Positions 1 through 6,159 of a stretch of 6,638 nucleotides of DNA are shown here, in pieces (positions within the stretch are counted from its first letter, which is position 1; each line of letters begins with the position of its first letter). The stretch is taken from positions 1-6,638 of the forward strand of contig DASSHC010000361.1 of the NCBI GenBank assembly GCA_035693105.1, given 5' to 3'. The notes beneath the pieces were generated by a model, which ran no database searches, was not told the DNA's origin, and worked only from the letters and a program-made list of their open reading frames with translations. Source of the stretch: DASSHC01 sp035693105. Lineage in GTDB: Bacteria; Chloroflexota; Chloroflexia; Thermomicrobiales; Thermomicrobiaceae. The translations under genes were made by a program, and so were the position numbers.

Positions 1-347
1 AGTCCGGCCGGCAGGAGATCCACGTGCTGGCGCCGGACGGCGACGCCGACATCTTCACCACGGCCGAGGCCGCCTCTCCGACAGCCGAGGATCTGGCGGC
101 CTACGCCGGCAGCTACGTCTGCCCCGAACTGGGCGGTGTGCGCTACAGCTTCCTGGTGCGCGACGGCGCGCTGGTGCTGCGGCGCCGGCGGGAGAAGAAG
201 GACCTGGTGCTGGAGAGCACCGTGGCCGACGCCTTCGCGCTGCCCAACGGCGACCTCGTCTTCTCGCGCGACGGCCGCGGCGACGTCGACGGCTTCGACA
301 TCTACACCGACCGCATCCGCTACCTGCGCTTCGCACGGGAGGTCTGA
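1..347 (+). CDS. C-terminal fragment of a probable beta-lactamase-family serine hydrolase (5' end outside window)
   Basis: The frame is open from position 3 to the TGA at 345-347, giving 114 residues with no start that must be real; the GTG at 24 is probably internal. The visible part is a compact beta-rich domain: a linker ending in LAAYAGSYVCPEL, then a run of predicted strands (VRYSFLVRDGALVLRRRR, LVLEST, DAFALPNGDLVFSRD, GDVDGFDIYT) ending in RIRYLRFAREV. This pattern (an A-x-Y-x-G-x-Y opening, 'V-R-D-G-x-L-V-L-R-R', a closing 'R-x-L-R-F-x-R') resembles the lipocalin-like domain found after the catalytic domain of many class C beta-lactamase-like peptidases and esterases. The catalytic SxxK and YxN motifs would lie upstream and cannot be checked. 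The stop is followed directly by non-coding DNA, so this gene appears to end its transcription unit. The reading frame is secure; the family is inferred from one domain. Confidence 0.6.
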   Translation, partial: SGRQEIHVLAPDGDADIFTTAEAASPTAEDLAAYAGSYVCPELGGVRYSFLVRDGALVLRRRREKKDLVLESTVADAFALPNGDLVFSRDGRGDVDGFDIYTDRIRYLRFAREV

Positions 348-385
348 GGCGGCGCGCTTGCCCGCTTGCCCCTGCGCGGGCCGGA

Positions 386-414
386 TTGACAGCGCGGTCT
401 GGGGGCGGGTACAA
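386..414 (+). promoter_or_regulatory. Candidate sigma70-type promoter upstream of the repeat element
   Basis: A perfect -35 hexamer TTGACA (386-391) is followed after 17 bp by GTACAA (409-414) as a weak -10; TACAAC one base later is an alternative. It is the best plus-strand promoter I can see between the hydrolase fragment and the dipeptidase. Its predicted start (about 421) lies some 360 bp before the dipeptidase start codon, and the inverted-repeat element at 452-710 sits in between. Confidence 0.45.
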
Positions 415-451
415 CGGGCGCGACGATTGGGAATGGGTGGAAGTTGCCATC

Positions 452-710
452 TTCCGTGCGGGCTCGGTCTCGCCGGACGCGCGGGGCTGAAGCCGCCGCG
501 CTAGTCTCTACGAAGCCTGCTGAAGCAGGCTGAATCGACTGTCTGTGATGACGAGCAGAGTTCGGCAAACCCTTTGACCCGCAGCGGGAATTGGAACAAC
601 GAGCGGAAAGCTCACCCCAATATGATCCCAGCCTGCTTCAGCAGGCTTCGTGAAGGTTAGCGCGGCGGTTTCAACCCCGCGCGTCCGGCGGGCACGATGC
701 CCCCACGGAA
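452..710. repeat. Palindromic REP-like/MITE-like element with ~80 bp inverted arms
   Basis: The left arm (452-531) and right arm (630-710) are inverted copies with only scattered mismatches and about one single-base indel; they flank a ~98 bp centre (532-629). Each arm holds two hairpins. One is a perfect palindrome, AGCCTGCT-GA-AGCAGGCT at 514-531 and AGCCTGCT-TC-AGCAGGCT at 630-647. The other is a GC-rich stem: on the left GCGCGGGGCT (479-488) pairs with AGCCgCCGCGC (491-501), leaving one bulged G. The centre has no open reading frame. Its shape fits a pair of REP sequences in opposite orientation (BIME-like) or a non-autonomous mobile element moved by a transposase encoded elsewhere; no transposase is present here. 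I recognise similar 'AGCCTGCTgaAGCAGGCT' units from Chloroflexota genomes, but that is recollection. No target-site duplication is obvious. Confidence 0.75.
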
Positions 711-777
711 CGCTGCGATCGCCCGGCGCGGCCGGGGCGTAGCGCCGTTGTGACGTTGGAGCAGTAGGAGCAACCAC

Positions 778-1926
778 ATGACCACCAGCAAGAGCGCGAG
801 CACGAGCACGGGCAAAGACACCGGCGCCAAACGGCGCTTCCCGGTCATCTTCGATGGCCACAACGACACGATCATCAGCCTGGCGGGTGAGGGGTTCGAC
901 GGCCCCGGCGGCCGCTCCTTCTTCGAGCAGAGCGACAAGGGGCATATCGACCTGCCGCGCGCCCGCGCTGGCGGCCTGGGCGGCGGCTTCTTCGCCGTGC
1001 TGGCCCGCGGCAAGGCGCCGAGCGCGGATCCCGCTCTGAGCACCACCGGGTCCAAGGAGATCACCGGCATCGGCACCGGCTTCAGCGAGGACGAGGGCTG
1101 GCCGCCGCCGATCCCGCTGGAGGAGGCGCAGTCGGATGCCGTGATGCGCCTGGGCGACCTGATCCGCCTGGTCCGGCAGTCGAACGGGCAGGCCCAGATC
1201 GTCACCAGTGCCGCCCAGTTGCAGCACTGCCTGGACAACGGCATCTTCGCCATCGAGCTGCACTTCGAGGGCGCCGACCCGCTCGATACCGACGGCCGCG
1301 CGCTGGAGACCTTCTACAACGCCGGGCTGCGCTCGGTCGGGATCACGCACTTCCGCCAGAACCAGTACGCCGCCGGCGTGCCCAACCGCTTCCCCGGCTC
1401 GCCCGACATCGGCCCCGGCCTCACCGACGCCGGCAAGGAACTGGTGCGCCAGCTCAACCGGATGCATGTCTTGGTCGATCTCTCGCACGCCAACGAGAAG
1501 ACCTTCTGGGACGTGGCCGGCATCAGCGACGCGCCGCTGGTCGCCACCCACTCCAACGCCTGGGCGCTCTCGAACGCCCCGCGCAACCTGACCGACAAGC
1601 AATTGGCCGCCATCCGCGAGTCCAACGGCATGGTCGGCCTCAACTACCACGTCGGCTTCCTGCGCGCCGACGGCGAGATGAACCCGGCAACCCCGCTCGC
1701 GGTCATGGCCGACCAGATCGACTACCTGGTTGAAAAGCTGGGGATCGACTGCGTCGGGCTCGGCTCCGACTTCGACGGCGCGATGATGCCCGCCGAATTG
1801 AAGGACGCCGCCGGGTTGCCCAGGCTGATGCAGGCGCTGGCCGACCGCGGCTACGGCGACGAGGAGCTGACCAAGATCGCCCACGGCAACTGGGTCCGCG
1901 TGCTGCGCGCCACCTGGGGCGAGTAG
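778..1926 (+). CDS. Membrane dipeptidase (renal dipeptidase type, peptidase family M19)
   Basis: This 382-residue protein belongs to the zinc-dependent dipeptidase family that cleaves dipeptides, sometimes including D-residues at the C-terminal position. The expected metal and active-site residues are present. FDGHNDT gives His28 and Asp30. ELHFEGADP gives Glu164, the probable bridging glutamate, with Glu160 as a less likely alternative. VDLSH gives His237 and VATHSNA gives His258. GITHFRQN (His191), APRNLTD (Arg269) and LGSDFDG (Asp331) match the substrate-binding His, Arg and catalytic Asp of the human enzyme. The length is normal for bacterial members. The first ~20 residues are a polar Ser/Thr/Lys-rich tail with no signal peptide or membrane segment, so a cytoplasmic location is likely despite the family name. 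The ATG is chosen because AGGAG (766-770) lies 7 nt upstream. A CGGCGC/GCGCCG hairpin (724-747) precedes it. It converges on a peptide importer operon, which suits a role in hydrolysing imported dipeptides; that link is inferred. Confidence 0.95.
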   Translation: MTTSKSASTSTGKDTGAKRRFPVIFDGHNDTIISLAGEGFDGPGGRSFFEQSDKGHIDLPRARAGGLGGGFFAVLARGKAPSADPALSTTGSKEITGIGTGFSEDEGWPPPIPLEEAQSDAVMRLGDLIRLVRQSNGQAQIVTSAAQLQHCLDNGIFAIELHFEGADPLDTDGRALETFYNAGLRSVGITHFRQNQYAAGVPNRFPGSPDIGPGLTDAGKELVRQLNRMHVLVDLSHANEKTFWDVAGISDAPLVATHSNAWALSNAPRNLTDKQLAAIRESNGMVGLNYHVGFLRADGEMNPATPLAVMADQIDYLVEKLGIDCVGLGSDFDGAMMPAELKDAAGLPRLMQALADRGYGDEELTKIAHGNWVRVLRATWGE

Positions 1927-1970
1927 CCGGCGTGAGCCCGCGCACCCCCGTCCCCACCGCACACGTGTAG

Positions 1971-1992
1971 GGGCGGCCCCCCGTGGCCGCCC
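1971..1992. terminator. Hairpin 1 between convergent genes, terminator-like but without a U-tract
   Basis: GGGCGGCC (1971-1978) and GGCCGCCC (1985-1992) form a perfect 8-bp stem with a 6-nt loop (CCCCGT), starting 44 bp after the dipeptidase stop codon. The downstream sequence on either strand is not a run of T. It may act as a weak or bidirectional terminator or as an mRNA 3'-end stabiliser, or it may be part of a dispersed repeat. Confidence 0.4.
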
Positions 1993-2064
1993 TCGTCGTC
2001 TTACGGCGAGGCAACGGGGAACGCCGCGTGGTTGGCGAACGAGGAGGCGGGCTGTGGGTCACCA

Positions 2065-2086
2065 GGGCAGGCACAGGGGCCTGCCC
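2065..2086. terminator. Hairpin 2 between convergent genes, terminator-like but without a U-tract
   Basis: GGGCAGGC (2065-2072) and GCCTGCCC (2079-2086) form a perfect 8-bp stem with a 6-nt loop (ACAGGG), 38 bp beyond the end of the dppC-like gene as transcribed from the minus strand. Its geometry (8-bp stem, 6-nt loop) is the same as hairpin 1, but the sequence differs. Each convergent gene thus has one hairpin close to its 3' end. No T-run follows on either strand. Confidence 0.4.
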
Positions 2087-2124
2087 CGACCGACTGTTGA
2101 TGTTGATGCCCGCGTGCTCCCCGC

Positions 2125-3009
2125 TCAGCGCGTGCCGGGGCGCAGGATATCGGAGAGGGCGTCGCCGACCAGGCTGAGACCGATGCCGGTGATGATGATC
2201 GCCACGCCAGGCAGCGCGCTCATCCACCAGGCGGTGGTCATGAAGCTCTGCCCCTCGGTGATCATCGCGCCCCACTCCGGCGTCGGCGGTTTGGCGCCGA
2301 GGCCCAGGTAGCTGAGCGCGGCGGCCAGCAGGATATAGAGCGCGATGTCGGCGCAGGCGTAGACGATGCAGGTCGTGATGGTGTTGGGCATCAGGTGGCG
2401 CAAGATCAGGCGCAGGTCGCCCATACCGATCGCCTTGGCGGCGATGACGTACTCCTGCTCCTTCTGCACCAGGATTTCGCTGCGGATCAGCCGGGCGTAG
2501 ACAATCCAGGCCACGAGCGCGACCGCGATGAACATATTGTTCAGGCCAGGGCCGAGGATGGCGACGATCGCGATGATCAACACGATGAAGGGGAACGCCT
2601 GCACGATATCGACGGCGCGCATCACGATCGTATCGACCCAGCCGCCGAAGTAGGCGGCCAGTGATCCGAGCACGATGCCGATGATGAAGGGCGAGATGAC
2701 GCTGATAACGCCGACACGCAGGTCGATGCGCGCGCCATAGAGGACGCGCGTCAAAATGTCGCGCCCGAACTCATCGGTGCCGAAGGGGTGCGCCAGCCGT
2801 GGTGAGAGGAGGGTGACGTCGTAGTTCTGGGTGAAGGGGTCATAGGGTGTCAGCAGCGGCGCGAAGATGCCGAGCAGCACGAGCACCAGCAAGATCAGCA
2901 ACCCGATGACCAGGTTGCGATTGTGGAGCAGCCGGCGCCAGAGAGCAAGACGACGTGACACGACGGCACTCGCCGCCAGGGTTTCGGCTTGTCTCGTCTC
3001 AACCGCCAT
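2125..3009 (-). CDS. dppC: Oligopeptide/dipeptide ABC transporter permease, DppC/OppC type
   Basis: This 294-residue integral membrane protein is the second permease of a peptide importer, forming the channel with the DppB-type partner. An N-terminal membrane helix lies at about residues 33-51, followed by the family hallmark HPFGTDEFGRD (74-84). The BPD_transp_1 core has membrane segments around 96-120, 133-153, 157-173, 211-232 and 266-284. The cytoplasmic EAA loop that docks on the ATPase is at about 186-209 (EYVIAAKAIGMGDLRLI...MPN). The C-terminal LSYLGLGAKPPTPEWG (232-247) and ...DALSDILRP endings are typical of DppC/OppC/GsiD. Length is normal. The ATG start at 3009 is preceded by AGAGGGGA (3021-3028) at a rather long spacing of about 12 nt. 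It is the last gene of the operon and starts 33 bp after the dppB-like gene ends. Family assignment is secure; the exact substrate (dipeptides, oligopeptides, glutathione, nickel) cannot be read from the permease. Confidence 0.93.
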   Translation of the reverse strand: MAVETRQAETLAASAVVSRRLALWRRLLHNRNLVIGLLILLVLVLLGIFAPLLTPYDPFTQNYDVTLLSPRLAHPFGTDEFGRDILTRVLYGARIDLRVGVISVISPFIIGIVLGSLAAYFGGWVDTIVMRAVDIVQAFPFIVLIIAIVAILGPGLNNMFIAVALVAWIVYARLIRSEILVQKEQEYVIAAKAIGMGDLRLILRHLMPNTITTCIVYACADIALYILLAAALSYLGLGAKPPTPEWGAMITEGQSFMTTAWWMSALPGVAIIITGIGLSLVGDALSDILRPGTR

Positions 3010-3042
3010 GGCGTCCGGCTTCCCCTCTACCCGCTCACCACG

Positions 3043-3984
3043 CTAACCGAAGCGGACGCGTGGATCGATGAACGAGTAAATGATATCGGTCACGAGATTA
3101 ACCAGAATGACGAGCAGGGCAAAGACGAGCGTCGCCGACTGCACGACCGGGTAATCGCGTGCCGAGACCGAGTCGATTAAGAGCGCCCCGGCGCCGGGGA
3201 GGGCGAATACCTTCTCCATGATCACCGTGCCGCCCATGAGCCCGCCCATCGTGATGCCGAGCAGGGTCACCGCGGGAATCAACGCGTTGCGCAGAACGTG
3301 GGCGACGATGACGCTCGACTCGCGCAGGCCCTTGGAGCGCGCGGTCTTAATATAGTCCGTTCCCAGCGATTCGAGAATGCTGTTGCGCAGCGTGCGGATC
3401 AGGATCGGCGCCACGCCGAGCCCGATGGTCAGCGAGGGGAGGAAGATGTGCCAGACATGCTGGCCGAAGCCGGTGCCCCAGCCGGCTACCGGAAAGAGAT
3501 GGATCCGAATGCTGAGCAGGATGATCAGCATGATGCCGACCCAGAACGAGGGCATCACCATCGTGACCATCAGGCTGGACCGCACGACGTTGTCGAGGAT
3601 CGAGTCCTTCTTGAGCGCCGAGAGGATGCCGAGCGGCAGCGAGATGATGGTGGTGAGGAGGATGGTCATGACCGCGACCGACATCGAGACGAGCAGCCGG
3701 TGCCAGAGCAGCGACGAGACCGGGACGCCGTACTTGATCGACTCCCCGAGATTCAACTGCACCAGGTTGCGCATGAAGTAGCCGTACTGCTCCCAGAGCG
3801 GCTTGTCGAGCCCGAGCCGGTGGGTGGCCTCCGTGATCATCTTGTCGGTGGCGCGGTCGCCGAGCATGACGGCCGCCGGGTTGCCGGGAATCAGATGCAC
3901 CATCATGAAGACGATGACGGTGATTCCGAACAGAACCGGAATCATCTGCACCAGACGGCGGAGAATGTATTGTCCGCGATTCAC
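3043..3984 (-). CDS. dppB: Oligopeptide/dipeptide ABC transporter permease, DppB/OppB type
   Basis: This 313-residue permease is the first channel subunit. The N-terminus (ILRRLVQMIPVLFGITVIVF, then HLIPGNPA at 30-37) is the DppB/OppB signature. Membrane segments are visible near 11-31, 101-122, 134-158, 180-197, 238-256 and 282-305. The EAA loop is at about 210-239 (DYIKTARSKGLRES...LRNALIPAV). The segment VIMEKVFALPGAGALLIDSV (254-273) and the C-terminal SFIDPRVRFG are also diagnostic. The start is GTG at 3982-3984, chosen because AGGAG (minus strand, 3991-3995) lies 6 nt upstream and the protein then begins exactly at the conserved N-terminus. It follows the binding-protein gene by 80 bp, a gap that contains a strong hairpin, and precedes dppC by 33 bp. 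It should be co-transcribed with both. Confidence 0.94.
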   Translation of the reverse strand: MNRGQYILRRLVQMIPVLFGITVIVFMMVHLIPGNPAAVMLGDRATDKMITEATHRLGLDKPLWEQYGYFMRNLVQLNLGESIKYGVPVSSLLWHRLLVSMSVAVMTILLTTIISLPLGILSALKKDSILDNVVRSSLMVTMVMPSFWVGIMLIILLSIRIHLFPVAGWGTGFGQHVWHIFLPSLTIGLGVAPILIRTLRNSILESLGTDYIKTARSKGLRESSVIVAHVLRNALIPAVTLLGITMGGLMGGTVIMEKVFALPGAGALLIDSVSARDYPVVQSATLVFALLVILVNLVTDIIYSFIDPRVRFG

Positions 3985-4024
3985 CCCGTGCTCCTACTCC
4001 TCTGCGCCGGATCGGAGTGTGGAA

Positions 4025-4048
4025 GAGCGGGCGGCTGGCCGCCCGCTC
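4025..4048 (-). terminator. Strong hairpin between binding-protein and permease genes (attenuator or mRNA stabiliser)
   Basis: On the minus strand GAGCGGGCGG (4048-4039) pairs perfectly with CCGCCCGCTC (4034-4025) across a 4-nt loop (CCAG), starting 16 nt after the binding-protein stop codon. Only TTCC follows, so it is not a full intrinsic terminator. Such intergenic stems in transporter operons commonly protect the upstream binding-protein message or partly terminate transcription, so that the binding protein is made in excess over the permeases. That role is inferred here. Confidence 0.6.
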
Positions 4049-4064
4049 CGGTCCGCGGGTGCGT

Positions 4065-5813
4065 TTAGCTCTGGACCGACATCCGCGTGAAGTCGTACTG
4101 CCCCATCGGGTGGTGGAAGAACCCTTGCACCTTCTTGTTCAGCACGTCGATGTAGGGGAGCACGTAGAGGTAGACGAAGGGCGCGTCGTCCATGTGGATT
4201 TTCTGGATCTGGTAGTAGATCTGGCGCCGCTTCTCCGGGTCCAGCTCCGCCTCGCCCTGGTGGGCCAGGTCGATGGCCTGCTGGTTGACCCAGCCGGTGT
4301 GGTAGTTCTGGTTCGTCTCGGGGGTGATGGCGTAGGAGACCAGCTCGTCGGGATCGATGATGTCGTTGGTCCAGCCGGTCAAGCGCAACTCGAACTTGTT
4401 GGTGCGGTAGCGGTCGGTGGCCACGGCCTGCTCGTACTGCTGGATATCGAGGTTGATGCCGGCCGGCTGCCACATCGACTTGAGCGCGGTGGCGATCTGC
4501 TGCGACAGCTGGTTGCCCGAGCCGATGTCCATCGAGATGTTGACGCCGTTCGGCGACGACGACTGCGAGACCAGATCCTTGGCCTTGTTGATGTCGTAGG
4601 GATAGCCGGTCTGGTCCTTGTTCCAGTAGAGCGCGCCGTTGGGCATGAAGCTGTTCGAGACGTCCGCCTGCCCGTAGAGGATCGTCTTGATCAGCGACTC
4701 CTTGTCGGTGGCGTAGTTCAGCGCCTGGCGGACCTTGACGTCGGAGAGCGGCGCGTTGCGGCAGTTGATGTCGACGAAGTTGACGTAGGTCGAGACGAAA
4801 TTGATGACCTGCAAGTCGGATTGAGCCTTCAGGTCGGCCACCGAGCTCAGCGGGACATCGTTCTGCCCGATGTCGCCATCGACCTGGCCGCCCTTGACCT
4901 GCAGGATGCGGCTGTTGCTGTCCGGTACGACGTTGAGCGTGATCTGGTCGACCAGCGGCAGCCCTTGCTGCCAGTAGTTCGGGTTCTTGACCAGAATGAT
5001 GTTCTGCGCCTTGTTCCAGGCCTTGAGGGCGAAGGGTCCCGTCCCCATGCACTGCTCGTTGAGCTTGTCTTCGCCGATCTTTTGCGCGAACGCCTGCGAG
5101 ATAACGCTGGAGTTGAACATCGAGATGTCGGCCAGGAAGGGTGCCCAGGGCTCGTTCAGGGTGATGACGATGGTATTGGCGTCGGGGGAGGCGATGTCTT
5201 TGACCTGCGCCAGGGTGAACGTCCAGTCGCCGTCACCTTTCTGGGTCTTGGCACGGTTGAGCGAGTACTTGATGTCGTCGACCGTCATCGGCGTGCCGTC
5301 GGAGAACTTGACCCCCTGGCGGATGTGGAAGGTGAAGGTGGTGCCGTCGGCCGAGGTGTCCCACTTCTCGGCCAGGCTGGGCGCCAGGTCGAGCCCGTTG
5401 TTGGCGACCTTGATCAGTTGGTCGTAGATGCTCATAAAGACCCAGATATTGATATTGCCGTCGTTGGTCACCGGGTCGAGGTTGTCCGAGTCGGCGCCGC
5501 GGACGAAGGTGACCGAGCCGCCCGCCTTGCCGAGCGGCGCGCTGGTCGCGGCCGCGGCTGGGCTGCCCGAAGGCGTCGCGTTCTGGTTGATGGTGGTGAC
5601 CGGCGTCTTGGTGGCGGTGGCACCGCCGCCGGTCGCCGACGTCGCGGCCGACGTGCTGCTCGGTGCGTTGGAGCTGCCGCCGCAGGCCGCCAGCAGCGCC
5701 GAAACGACAGGGAGGCTGATGCCGAGCGCGCCGGCCCGCCGCACGAGCTGGCGCCGGGTGATATGCCCGTCCCCGAAGTGGTGACGTAGGAGTGACAAGC
5801 GGTTATCGTTCAC
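4065..5813 (-). CDS. Extracellular peptide-binding lipoprotein of an ABC importer (SBP_bac_5 family), Tat-type signal
   Basis: The protein is 582 residues long and captures peptides outside the cell for the DppB/DppC-type permeases encoded downstream. The start is the GTG at 5811-5813: AGGAGGAAGG (minus strand, 5821-5830) sits 7 nt before it, and the signal peptide follows at once. The signal carries a Tat-like TRRQLVRR (19-26), a hydrophobic stretch (27-40) and a lipobox LAAC with Cys44 as the lipidated residue. Residues 45-95 are a flexible Ser/Thr/Ala/Gly linker. The SBP_bac_5 domain runs from about 99 to 575, with NLDPVTNDGN (111-120), AEKWDTSADGTTFTFHIRQG (148-167), FSDGTPMTVDDIKYSL (170-185), GTGPFALKAW (257-266), NPNYW (277-281) and VRQALNYATDKESL (361-374) as family motifs. 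Length is at the upper end because of the linker. An in-frame extension to 6158 exists but is Arg-rich and unlike a protein, so it is leader sequence. Ligand specificity (peptide, nickel, sugar, opine) is not decided by sequence; peptide is favoured by the nearby dipeptidase. Confidence 0.93.
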   Translation of the reverse strand: MNDNRLSLLRHHFGDGHITRRQLVRRAGALGISLPVVSALLAACGGSSNAPSSTSAATSATGGGATATKTPVTTINQNATPSGSPAAAATSAPLGKAGGSVTFVRGADSDNLDPVTNDGNINIWVFMSIYDQLIKVANNGLDLAPSLAEKWDTSADGTTFTFHIRQGVKFSDGTPMTVDDIKYSLNRAKTQKGDGDWTFTLAQVKDIASPDANTIVITLNEPWAPFLADISMFNSSVISQAFAQKIGEDKLNEQCMGTGPFALKAWNKAQNIILVKNPNYWQQGLPLVDQITLNVVPDSNSRILQVKGGQVDGDIGQNDVPLSSVADLKAQSDLQVINFVSTYVNFVDINCRNAPLSDVKVRQALNYATDKESLIKTILYGQADVSNSFMPNGALYWNKDQTGYPYDINKAKDLVSQSSSPNGVNISMDIGSGNQLSQQIATALKSMWQPAGINLDIQQYEQAVATDRYRTNKFELRLTGWTNDIIDPDELVSYAITPETNQNYHTGWVNQQAIDLAHQGEAELDPEKRRQIYYQIQKIHMDDAPFVYLYVLPYIDVLNKKVQGFFHHPMGQYDFTRMSVQS

Positions 5814-5820
5814 GTGCGTT

Positions 5821-5830
5821 CCTTCCTCCT
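5821..5830 (-). promoter_or_regulatory. Strong ribosome binding site that fixes the GTG start of the binding protein
   Basis: The minus-strand sequence AGGAGGAAGG offers a near-perfect anti-16S match. It is followed by AACGCAC and then GTG at 5813. It decides between this start and the much longer open frame upstream. The hexamer GAGTCT (5838-5833) lies only 2 nt upstream and can pair elsewhere in the leader. Confidence 0.8.
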
Positions 5831-5832
5831 CA

Positions 5833-5929
5833 AGACTCACGCGTGGGCGAGATACCGTCTCTCTCGCGGCGAAGCCGCTCCTCCTCGTTCGCTCCGCCAG
5901 GCGCCGATCCTTCCTCGAGTCTCTCGCCC
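5833..5929 (-). promoter_or_regulatory. Leader RNA with mutually exclusive stems just upstream of the ribosome binding site
   Basis: In minus-strand RNA order the leader contains GGGCGAGA (5929-5922), AGACTC (5922-5917), later TCTCGCCC (5852-5845) and GAGTCT (5838-5833). The first and third are perfect 8-bp complements and the second and fourth perfect 6-bp complements. The order a-b-a'-b' means they must form a pseudoknot or exclude each other. TCTCGC can also pair locally with GCGAGA (minus strand, 5867-5862), and a GCGGC-TTC-GCCGC hairpin (5878-5866) sits within. The last arm ends 2 nt before the Shine-Dalgarno, so folding could change access to it. This is structure read by eye only. Confidence 0.35.
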
Positions 5930-5956
5930 GGACCCGACCTCGTGCCGACCGTGTGA

Positions 5957-5968
5957 CGCGGTACCACC
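5957..5968 (-). promoter_or_regulatory. T-box-like motif in the leader of the peptide importer operon
   Basis: The minus strand reads GGTGGTACCGCG, identical to 12 nt of the T-box riboswitch consensus AGGGUGGNACCGCG, in which UGGN contacts the free 3' end of uncharged tRNA. It lies on the sense strand about 145 nt upstream of the binding-protein start, where a T-box would be expected. Upstream, CCGGGC and GCCCGG blocks offer alternative stems: on the plus strand, 6016-6021 can pair with 6025-6030 or with 5987-5992. I cannot identify a canonical stem I with specifier loop, and the usual antiterminator closing sequence (CGUCCCU) is absent. It may be a degenerate or translational T-box, or a coincidence. 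Confidence 0.3.
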
Positions 5969-6050
5969 AATACGACCAACTGCCGCGCCCGGTTCGTCGC
6001 TCTGCCCATGTTCGTCCGGGCCGTGCCCGGCATGCACACTCGATGGAGGG

Positions 6051-6079
6051 AGAGTACACAGATCGCGCGCAAAACGCAA
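6051..6079 (-). promoter_or_regulatory. Candidate promoter of the peptide importer operon
   Basis: On the minus strand TTGCGT (6079-6074) is followed after exactly 17 bp by TACTCT (6056-6051). It is the best-spaced minus-strand hexamer pair I found upstream of the binding protein. Transcription would start near 6044, giving a ~230-nt leader that includes the T-box-like motif and the competing stems. Neither hexamer is a close consensus match. Confidence 0.3.
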
Positions 6080-6159
6080 GCTCGATGACGCGGCGAGCGC
6101 GCCCGCGCGCCTGCGTGGCTGCTCGTTCGGCCTCCGGCGAGCGTGACATACCCTGCACC

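Noticed and set aside
452..710. CRISPR array or complete insertion sequence
   Set aside because: There are only two arms, in inverted orientation, with no regular spacers and no transposase reading frame.
508..1962. 484-residue minus-strand open frame antisense to the dipeptidase
   Set aside because: The plus-strand dipeptidase has clear family motifs throughout. The antisense frame is a GC-bias shadow with no recognisable domain.
1927..2124. A true rho-independent terminator between the convergent genes
   Set aside because: The stems are strong, but neither is followed by a T-run on either strand, so they are reported only as terminator-like hairpins.
3298..4068. 256-residue plus-strand frame opposite dppB, rich in Asp/His/Arg
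   Set aside because: It is an antisense shadow of a hydrophobic membrane protein; its charged composition is the expected complement artefact.
4017..5789. 590-residue plus-strand open frame opposite the peptide-binding protein
   Set aside because: It is Val/Arg/Asp-Leu repetitive shadow sequence, and the minus strand encodes an unmistakable SBP_bac_5 protein.
5814..6158. N-terminal extension of the binding protein up to 6158
   Set aside because: The extension is Arg-rich and not protein-like. A strong ribosome site and a signal peptide with lipobox begin at the GTG at 5813.
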